DNA from: Desulfohalobiaceae bacterium
GTDB lineage: Bacteria > Desulfobacterota > Desulfovibrionia > Desulfovibrionales > Desulfothermaceae
Assembly: GCA_021737115.1 (NCBI GenBank)
Contig: JAIPER010000235.1
Coordinates: 1-6,068 of the forward strand
Direction of reading: 5' to 3'
Length of the DNA stretch: 6,068 nucleotides
The notes under the pieces: model-generated
What the model was told of the DNA's origin: nothing
The model's database searches: none
The model's input: only the letters and a program-made list of their open reading frames with translations
Position numbers and translations under genes: made by a program
Shown: piece after piece, positions 1 through 4,773 of the stretch
How the letters are laid out: every line of letters begins with the position of its first letter
Position numbering within the stretch: position 1 is the stretch's first letter

Positions 1-79
1 TAGTTTCCTCCCAGCTTCTTGGCTAGATTCAGGAGCCTGCTTTTTTCAGATATAGTCATGATCGAGCCGAGGATCTTGA
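1..79. repeat. 79-bp perfect direct repeat, copy touching window edge
   Basis: This stretch is identical base for base to 436-514, at an offset of 435 bp (145 codons), so the activator frame is kept. The match ends at base 79/514 (80 is c, 515 is a). The left limit is unknown because the copy reaches base 1. It encodes residues 473-497 of the activator, where sigma-54 activators normally continue the AAA+ domain, so this is the misplaced copy. Confidence 0.95.
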
Positions 80-1493
80 CCTGGAGGTCCAGGGGAAGGC
101 AGTTGATCTCATCAAGAAACAGGGTCCCTTTATTGGCCAGTTCAAACTTGCCGATCATCCCTTTTTGACGGGCTCCGGTAAAGGCCCCTCCTATATATCC
201 AAACAGCTCGGATTCGATAAGATCTCTCGGGATCGCCGGGCAGGATATGGCCACAAACGGTCCTTTTTTCCTGTTGCTGTGATTGTGGATGGCCTGGGCG
301 AACAGCTCTTTTCCGGTCCCGCTGGCGCCGATGATGAGCACCCTGGAGTTCGTTTTCGCGGCTATCTTGGCGGTCTCGATTTGCTTGGTGAATTTTGAGC
401 TCTTCCCCTTGATATCATTGAACTCATATTTGGCGTAGTTTCCTCCCAGCTTCTTGGCTAGATTCAGGAGCCTGCTTTTTTCAGATATAGTCATGATCGA
501 GCCGAGGATCTTGAAGGAGGCATTCCGGATGGGATCCACCCGTGCCATGTAGTTCCGGGCTCCATCAGGACAAAGAAAAGTGACTTCTGTCGGTTCTATC
601 GGTTCACCGGAGTCAAACCAGTTATCCGTCGTCAAACCGGATTGAATTAAATTTTCAATGCCCTGTCCGGTGAGGGAATCGGGTTTGACTCCCAGCATCC
701 GGCTGGCGGTCTGGTTCAAATGGGTAATGATCTTATTGTTATCTGTGGCGATGAAACCATCGGTCATAGAATTGTAAATGCTGGTCAGCATGATGTTCAA
801 GCGTTGCGTTCTTTCGACCAGGCTCCTCTCCCGCAACTGCATTTCTATGGTTTTTGCCGCGGAGGTGACCAGAGCCAGGGTATGCTGATGCCGTCCAATT
901 GAAGGGCCGGACAGGGTGAGGGCCCCGAGAAGCCTTTCCTGTACGTCTTTGATGGGTGCGGATGAACAGGTCCATGGATGGTGGTACAGGTTGAAATGTT
1001 CAGCCCCGGTCAGCTGGATGGCCTTTCCCTCTTCAAGACAGAGTCCGATGCCATTGGTCCCGGCATTTTCTGTGGAGCGGATACAACCAGGGATATAAAA
1101 ATTCTGCTCAGCCATGGCCATGACCTTCCGGTCGCCTTTGACCGCAAGCACCTGGCCTTTCGCGTCAGCCAACGTTTCAATAAATCCGGTGCCTCGGACG
1201 GAAATCTCAATCATTTCCATAATCGGCGTCGCGATCTTGATGAACTCCTGATACTCGGTTAGTAATGCAGAGATGCTTTCCTGGGAAAGTACGGGTGGAG
1301 AAGGAGGTTTTATGGGATCGAGGCCCAGTTTTAAGCATTTCATCCAGGACCTGAGGACTATGGCTCGAATTGAATCAGTTGGTGCCGCTTGCCCTCTTTG
1401 AACTACCTTTTCCCAGATCGGCTTCACCGGATCAGTGGAATCGATCCCCTGTTTTTTCTTCATCCGAACTTCATTTTGGGGCGTATCCGTCAT
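1..1493 (-). CDS. acoR: AcoR-like sigma-54-dependent activator, 3' end beyond window
   Basis: One open frame of 497 codons runs from the ATG at 1493 off the left edge. The start is supported by AAAGG eight bases upstream. Seen in the protein: an N-terminal AcoR-type segment (about residues 40-75, with SWMKC and LGLDP); a GAF domain (about 76-215) with the STENAGTNGIG signature near 139-149 followed by a GAEHF motif; a PAS domain (about 229-345, around NSMTDGFIATD at 241); then the sigma-54 AAA+ domain with Walker A GASGTGKE at 389-396, the sigma-54-contacting GAFTGA loop at 436-441 and Walker B LFLDE ending at 461-462. Family knowledge: such proteins sense a small molecule through GAF and drive sigma-54 promoters, classically acetoin for AcoR. 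The acoABC genes opposite are the likely target. Oddity: after LPLDLQVKIL the expected AAA+ continuation is absent, and residues 473-497 instead repeat 328-352 exactly. The rest of the AAA+ domain and the DNA-binding helix-turn-helix are not in the window. The family is firm; acetoin as inducer is inference. Confidence 0.88.
   Translation of the reverse strand, partial: MTDTPQNEVRMKKKQGIDSTDPVKPIWEKVVQRGQAAPTDSIRAIVLRSWMKCLKLGLDPIKPPSPPVLSQESISALLTEYQEFIKIATPIMEMIEISVRGTGFIETLADAKGQVLAVKGDRKVMAMAEQNFYIPGCIRSTENAGTNGIGLCLEEGKAIQLTGAEHFNLYHHPWTCSSAPIKDVQERLLGALTLSGPSIGRHQHTLALVTSAAKTIEMQLRERSLVERTQRLNIMLTSIYNSMTDGFIATDNNKIITHLNQTASRMLGVKPDSLTGQGIENLIQSGLTTDNWFDSGEPIEPTEVTFLCPDGARNYMARVDPIRNASFKILGSIMTISEKSRLLNLAKKLGGNYAKYEFNDIKGKSSKFTKQIETAKIAAKTNSRVLIIGASGTGKELFAQAIHNHSNRKKGPFVAISCPAIPRDLIESELFGYIGGAFTGARQKGMIGKFELANKGTLFLDEINCLPLDLQVKILGSIMTISEKSRLLNLAKKLGGN
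436..514. repeat. 79-bp perfect direct repeat, native-context copy
   Basis: Partner of 1-79. It encodes residues 328-352, the end of the PAS domain and the linker into the AAA+ domain. This is where such sequence (KILGSIMTISEKSRLL followed by YAKYEFNDIKGKS) belongs in PAS/sigma-54 regulators, so this copy looks native. Confidence 0.95.
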
Positions 1494-1543
1494 GATCGCT
1501 GCCTTTTACTTTAGTTATTGCCGGAAAGACCCATTCCTTAGTT

Positions 1544-2461
1544 TTAGTCCGGGCGATTTCCCGGACTTCTCTTTTGCAAAGATTTTTTCATTCCATAGAC
1601 TGATCCAATTCTGGTTCTTTCAAAAAGTTCTTCGGCTCTGTAGGAGCTCCTGACCAGAGGCGCACTGGCCACTTCTGAAAACCCCCGTTGTCTGGCCTCG
1701 TGGTCATACCTGGCAAATTCCTCGGGATGCACATAACGGACAACTGGGTGGTGCCTCTGGGATGGCGCCAGATACTGGCCGATGGTCAGCAGCCGGCATC
1801 CGTTTTCACGGAGATCATCCATGACCTGGAGCACTTCTGTCGGAGTTTCTCCGAGCCCGAGCATCAGGCCTGACTTGGTAATACAGGCTTCGGCGGCCAG
1901 TTTCAAGACCCCCAGGGATCGTTTGTAGTCGGCCTGAGGTCGCACAACCCCGTACAATCTGGGAACAGTTTCCAGATTGTGATTCAGCACGTCCGGCTTT
2001 TGCCTGAGGATGTCATTCAAGGCCCGAGGGCTGCCTTCCAGGTCGGAGATCAAAACCTCGATTCTGATCCCGGAGTCCTGGTTATGTATGGATTCCAATG
2101 TCTTGGCCACATGCCTGGCGCCACCATCTTCGAGATCGTCGCGGCTGACCATGGTCAAGACGCAGTATCGAAGACCCATTTGGTAAACGGCCTCGGCTAT
2201 TCGCCAGGGTTCTTGAGGGTCCGGGGGGTGGACCGGTGTTTTGCCCACTGCGCAAAAGGTGCATCTTCGGGTGCATGTCGGCCCAAGAAGCATGAAGGTC
2301 GCGGTTCCCCGCTGAAAACACTCGAGCTGATTAGGACAATGAGCCTCAACGCAGACAGTGCACAGCGCCCTTTGTTTTATCCCGGCAAACAACTCGGTTT
2401 CCTTTTTTGCAGCAGGGATTTTGATTTTCAGCCAGGCTGGTTTCTTATCGTCAGTCATCAT
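1544..2461 (-). CDS. lipA: Lipoyl synthase (radical SAM), AcoS/LipA
   Basis: A complete 305-residue protein, typical length for LipA. The enzyme inserts two sulfurs into the octanoyl chain on a carrier or E2 lysine to make lipoyl groups, using two iron-sulfur clusters in the cytoplasm. Seen: N-terminal KPAWLKIKIP; the auxiliary-cluster motif CX4CX5C at C37, C42 and C48; the radical-SAM motif CX3CX2C at C63, C67 and C70; RDDLEDGG; and the C-terminal RSSYRAEE motif at 271-278. All key residues are present. Start: the frame is open up to an ATG at 2647, but that extension would overlap a good -35 box and lacks family similarity. The adjacent ATGs at 2461 and 2458 follow an AAGGAAG ribosome-binding sequence and precede the conserved N-terminus, so I chose 2461 (2458 is equally possible). 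It is divergent from acoABC and 50 bp upstream of the activator gene on the same strand. It probably serves the neighbouring E2, as lipA-like acoS genes do in other aco clusters. Confidence 0.93.
   Translation of the reverse strand: MMTDDKKPAWLKIKIPAAKKETELFAGIKQRALCTVCVEAHCPNQLECFQRGTATFMLLGPTCTRRCTFCAVGKTPVHPPDPQEPWRIAEAVYQMGLRYCVLTMVSRDDLEDGGARHVAKTLESIHNQDSGIRIEVLISDLEGSPRALNDILRQKPDVLNHNLETVPRLYGVVRPQADYKRSLGVLKLAAEACITKSGLMLGLGETPTEVLQVMDDLRENGCRLLTIGQYLAPSQRHHPVVRYVHPEEFARYDHEARQRGFSEVASAPLVRSSYRAEELFERTRIGSVYGMKKSLQKRSPGNRPD
1547..1566 (-). other. Hairpin over the end of lipA
   Basis: GTCCGGG and CCCGGAC form a perfect 7-bp GC-rich stem around a 6-base loop. The stem is made of the last sense codons of lipA and ends right next to its TAA. 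On the minus strand it is followed by TAAAACTAAGG, with no clear T-run, so it is not a convincing intrinsic terminator. It could stabilise the lipA 3' end or weaken read-through into the activator gene. That role is inference. Confidence 0.4.
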
Positions 2462-2472
2462 TTGCTTCCTTT

Positions 2473-2486
2473 CCCGGTCGACCGGG
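2473..2486. promoter_or_regulatory. 14-bp perfect palindrome next to the lipA ribosome-binding site
   Basis: CCCGGTCGACCGGG reads the same on both strands. It lies in the lipA leader, 11 bp upstream of the chosen ATG, directly against the AAGGAAG sequence. In RNA it could fold as a 5-bp stem with a TCGA tetraloop. In DNA it could be an operator. No known binding motif is recognised, so the function is open. Confidence 0.35.
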
Positions 2487-2566
2487 GATTTGGTACCCTT
2501 GCAGAGGCCCCTGCTAATCCAAGACAGAGCAGCCCTGACCGAGCGTCGGCCGCATTTGCAATGTAA

Positions 2567-2598
2567 TTGTCCTGATTTGAAACAGTTGTCCTGTTTTC
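2567..2598. promoter_or_regulatory. Candidate upstream activator site (direct repeats plus palindrome)
   Basis: TTGTCCTG occurs at 2567-2574 and again at 2586-2593, 19 bp apart (nearly two helical turns). The second copy overlaps an inverted repeat, AAACAG at 2580-2585 and CTGTTT at 2591-2596 with a 5-base spacer. The cluster lies about 130 bp upstream of the best sigma-54 element. Enhancer sites of sigma-54 activators are commonly found at about that distance, so this is a reasonable binding site for the AcoR-like protein. No experimentally known AcoR motif is matched here. Confidence 0.35.
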
Positions 2599-2612
2599 GA
2601 ACATATGATGAA

Positions 2613-2647
2613 AATATAGTATTGTGGTAACCAAATGGAATTGTCAA
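2613..2647 (-). promoter_or_regulatory. Putative sigma-70-type promoter for lipA
   Basis: On the minus strand there is a perfect -35 hexamer TTGACA (2647-2642). The -10 is less certain: AATACT (2623-2618, spacer 18) matches four of six, TACTAT (2621-2616, spacer 20) matches four, and TATATT (2618-2613) matches five but is too far away. Transcription would start near 2605-2610 and give a leader of roughly 145 bases to lipA. lipA and possibly the activator gene would then be expressed independently of sigma-54. Confidence 0.45.
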
Positions 2648-2726
2648 GCAAAGTTTAAAAATAGAGGTAATCGACTAAGGCCCTTATCTGAAAACTGGTT
2701 CTGACAGGTGCTGATTCTGCCATACA

Positions 2727-2742
2727 CGGTATTGCATTTGCA
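2727..2742 (+). promoter_or_regulatory. Putative sigma-54 (-24/-12) promoter for acoABC
   Basis: GG at 2728-2729 and GC at 2740-2741 are separated by exactly 10 bases, the invariant sigma-54 spacing, and the -12 half is a perfect TTTGCA. The -24 half is weaker (CGGTAT against TGGCAC). Transcription would start near 2753, leaving about 46 bases before the acoA ATG. A sigma-54 promoter is expected here because the linked regulator has a GAFTGA loop. A second element with correct GG-N10-GC spacing (2706-2721) lies 21 bp upstream but matches the -12 box less well. Confidence 0.55.
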
Positions 2743-2787
2743 GATGTAGGTGGGGCAAAGGAATGAACACACCAATGTTGTCTTGTC

Positions 2788-2793
2788 GGAGGA
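2788..2793 (+). promoter_or_regulatory. acoA ribosome-binding site (decides the start)
   Basis: GGAGGA lies five bases before the ATG at 2799. The in-frame upstream ATG at 2763 has only AAAGGA directly abutting it and would sit about 10 bases from the predicted sigma-54 transcription start, so 2799 is preferred. Confidence 0.8.
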
Positions 2794-2798
2794 TCTCA

Positions 2799-3770
2799 AT
2801 GAAACTAAAAATAGATGTGATGGTTGATCTTTACAGGACCATGAAAACTATCCGTGAGTTTGAGGAGAGGATAGTGGATCTCTACGCAAGAGGTCTTGTG
2901 CCGGGGCTTGCGCATCTGTATATCGGAGAAGAGGCAGTTGCCGCCGGAGTCTGCGCCACCCTGGCCCAGGATGATTATATCACCAGCACGCACAGGGGGC
3001 ACGGCCATGTCATCGCCAAAGGGGCTGAGTTGAAGCGCATGATGGCGGAACTCTTCGGGAAAAAGACCGGATACTGCAAAGGCAAAGGCGGCTCTATGCA
3101 CATCGCGGACATGGAGGCCGGGATTTTGGGGGCCAACGGCATTGCCGGCGGCGGACTGCCCATAGCCACCGGCGCGGGCTGGTCGGCCAAATGGCGCAAA
3201 ACACAGCAAGTTACGGGCTGTTTTTTTGGCGATGACGCCTCCAATAACGGAACATTTCACGAAAGCCTCAACCTGGCCTCCATTCACAAGTTACCGGTTG
3301 TTTATGTCTGTGAAAACAACCTCTACGGGATTTCGGTCTGCCAGGCCAAACACATGCCAATTTCAGACATCTCAATCCGGGCCACTGCCTATGACATCCC
3401 AGGGGTGACAGTGGACGGCAACGACGTGATCGAGGTCTATCAAGCGGCCTTCAAGGCCGTGGAGAGGGCCAGGGCCGGAGAAGGCCCGACGTTGATCGAA
3501 TGTAAAACATACCGCTGGCGCGGGCACCACGAAGGAGACCCGAATCAGGGGGGTCGATACAGGGCCAAGGACGAAATCGAATCCTGGAAGGAGAAATGTC
3601 CCATTGCCCGATTAGCCGGGAAAATGATCCAGAACAAGCAAATCACCGAAAAAGGACTGCAGGATATCGATGACCAGGTGGTCCGGGCCATTGAAGAGGC
3701 GGTTGCATTTGCCAAACAAAGCGAGTTTCCTGATCTTGATGAGATGTATGAAGATGTTTTGGTGAATTAA
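2799..3770 (+). CDS. acoA: Acetoin dehydrogenase-type E1 component, alpha subunit
   Basis: A 323-residue thiamin-diphosphate-dependent E1-alpha, typical length for AcoA. With the beta subunit it forms the alpha2-beta2 E1 that cleaves or decarboxylates the substrate and passes the two-carbon unit to the lipoyl group of E2. Seen: the THRGHGH motif (H65, H68, H70) of the active-site region; the KGGSMHI loop; the diphosphate and metal-binding segment starting GDDASNNGTFHE at 144 and ending ENN at 172-174 (D145 and the Asn pair are the metal ligands); then the YRWRGHHEGDP motif common in this family. Oddity: the third position of the normally GDG motif is Asp (GAC codon at 3234-3236). It is the first gene of the plus-strand operon, 12 bp before acoB. 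Acetoin is favoured over pyruvate because of the AcoR-like regulator, the lipA neighbour and separate E1-alpha/beta genes of AcoA/AcoB size. Sequence alone does not prove the substrate. Confidence 0.87.
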   Translation: MKLKIDVMVDLYRTMKTIREFEERIVDLYARGLVPGLAHLYIGEEAVAAGVCATLAQDDYITSTHRGHGHVIAKGAELKRMMAELFGKKTGYCKGKGGSMHIADMEAGILGANGIAGGGLPIATGAGWSAKWRKTQQVTGCFFGDDASNNGTFHESLNLASIHKLPVVYVCENNLYGISVCQAKHMPISDISIRATAYDIPGVTVDGNDVIEVYQAAFKAVERARAGEGPTLIECKTYRWRGHHEGDPNQGGRYRAKDEIESWKEKCPIARLAGKMIQNKQITEKGLQDIDDQVVRAIEEAVAFAKQSEFPDLDEMYEDVLVN

Positions 3771-3782
3771 GGGGAAGGGAAG

Positions 3783-4760
3783 ATGCGAGAGATCACCTAT
3801 TGCGAAGCGTTGAATGAGGCCTTGCGGGAATCCATGCGCACCGATGAACGGGTTGTGATCCTGGGCGAGGATGTCGGGTGCTACGGAGGAATATTTCAGA
3901 TTACCAAAGGGTTGCAGGACGAGTTCGGACCGGACAGAGTGGTGGACACGCCTATCGCCGAGGCCGGGTTCGTCGGGGCCGGAGTTGGGGCCGCCCTGAC
4001 CGGCATGCGCCCGGTGGTGGAGATCATGTTCATTGATTTCACCACGGTCTGCATGGACATGATCATCAACCAGATGGCCAAGATGCGCTACATGTTCGGA
4101 GGCAAGGGGAAAGTGCCCATGGTCCTCAGAGTGAATATCGGCGCAGGCCGGGGAACGGCGGCTCAGCATTCTCAGAGTTTTCACTCCCTGTTCATGCATA
4201 TTCCCGGTCTCCTGGTGGCTGTGCCGGCTACGGCCTATGACGCTAAAGGCCTGCTCATGGAGGCCATTCAGAACGACAACCCGGTTATCTTTGTCGAGCA
4301 CAAGAGGTTGTACAATACCAAGGGGGATGTGCCTGAAGAGAGCTACACCATTCCTTTCGGCCAGGCCGAAATAAAAAGAGCGGGCACAGACGTAACGGTG
4401 GTGGCCACTCATGCCCTGGTCACCGAGGCCCTGAAAGCGGCAGAAGAGGCGGCCGAGAAGGGAATAGAGGTGGAAGTCGTCGACTTGAGGACCCTGGTCC
4501 CTCTGGACAGGAAAACAATTCTTGATTCGGTCAAAAAGACCGGACGGCTCCTGGTGGCTGATGAGGACAACATCACCTGCGGGGTCGCCTCGGAGGTATC
4601 GGCCCTGGTTGCAGAAGAGGCTGTTTACGCCTTGAAGGCGCCGATTCTCCGCAATGCTTCCCCGGATACGCCGGTTCCTTTTTCTCCGCCTCTGGAAAAG
4701 GCCTATATGTTCGGGCAGGAACGGCTGATGCAATCAATCCGGAATCTCATGAAATACTGA
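3783..4760 (+). CDS. acoB: Acetoin dehydrogenase-type E1 component, beta subunit
   Basis: A complete 325-residue E1-beta, normal length. It completes the thiamin-diphosphate site at the interface with AcoA and docks the E1 onto E2. Seen: VILGEDVG at about 25-32; DTPIAEAGF, where E60 is the conserved Glu that contacts the aminopyrimidine of the cofactor; the YMFGGKGKVPMVLR segment at about 103-116; AAQHSQ with H129, the conserved active-site His; and the C-terminal transketolase domain with EVVDLRTLVPLD at about 223-234. The start ATG follows the purine tract GGGGAAGGGAAG that fills the 12-bp gap after acoA, suggesting coupled translation. Nothing is missing or broken. The main alternative is a pyruvate or branched-chain E1-beta, since all share this fold. 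The context favours AcoB. Confidence 0.88.
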   Translation: MREITYCEALNEALRESMRTDERVVILGEDVGCYGGIFQITKGLQDEFGPDRVVDTPIAEAGFVGAGVGAALTGMRPVVEIMFIDFTTVCMDMIINQMAKMRYMFGGKGKVPMVLRVNIGAGRGTAAQHSQSFHSLFMHIPGLLVAVPATAYDAKGLLMEAIQNDNPVIFVEHKRLYNTKGDVPEESYTIPFGQAEIKRAGTDVTVVATHALVTEALKAAEEAAEKGIEVEVVDLRTLVPLDRKTILDSVKKTGRLLVADEDNITCGVASEVSALVAEEAVYALKAPILRNASPDTPVPFSPPLEKAYMFGQERLMQSIRNLMKY

Positions 4761-4773
4761 GCACGGGGGGAGT

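Larger units (their letters stand above)
2462..2798. other. Divergent intergenic control region lipA / acoABC
   Basis: This is 337 bp with no credible gene. It holds the ribosome-binding site and leader of lipA on the left, a sigma-70-like promoter for lipA near 2613-2647, a repeat and palindrome cluster at 2567-2598, a small 11-bp palindrome at 2676-2686 (TAAGG-C-CCTTA), sigma-54-type elements at 2706-2742 and the acoA leader. Part of it (about 2560-2670) is clearly more AT-rich than the flanking genes, as expected of a control region. Confidence 0.8.

Noticed and set aside
720..1262. Several short open frames on both strands around 720-1262
   Set aside because: All lie over the continuous GAF/PAS coding frame of the activator. 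The true frame is not broken there.
1979..2566. Plus-strand open frame (195 codons) opposite lipA
   Set aside because: It is antisense to lipA, whose cluster-binding cysteines and C-terminal motif are all present. No ribosome-binding site or recognisable domain.
2558..2572. Minus-strand sigma-54-like element for lipA (AGGACAATTACATTGCA)
   Set aside because: The TTGCA half is good, but GG and GC are 11 bases apart rather than the strict 10, so it is probably not functional.
2462..2647. 62-residue N-terminal extension of lipA from the ATG at 2647
   Set aside because: It overlaps the TTGACA box and has no similarity to LipA N-termini. The ATG pair at 2461/2458 has a good ribosome-binding site and precedes the conserved KPAWLKIKIP.
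2763..2798. 12-residue extension of acoA from the ATG at 2763
   Set aside because: Its only ribosome-binding-like sequence abuts the ATG, whereas GGAGGA is ideally spaced before 2799, and the extension overlaps the expected transcript start.
2805..3287. Minus-strand open frame (160 codons) opposite acoA
   Set aside because: It is the reverse of the conserved acoA N-terminal half and has no recognisable features.
3612..4733. Long minus-strand open frame (373 codons) opposite acoB
   Set aside because: It lies antisense to a clear E1-beta gene with all motifs. Its His/Arg/Gly-rich translation shows no family features, as expected of a shadow of a codon-biased gene.
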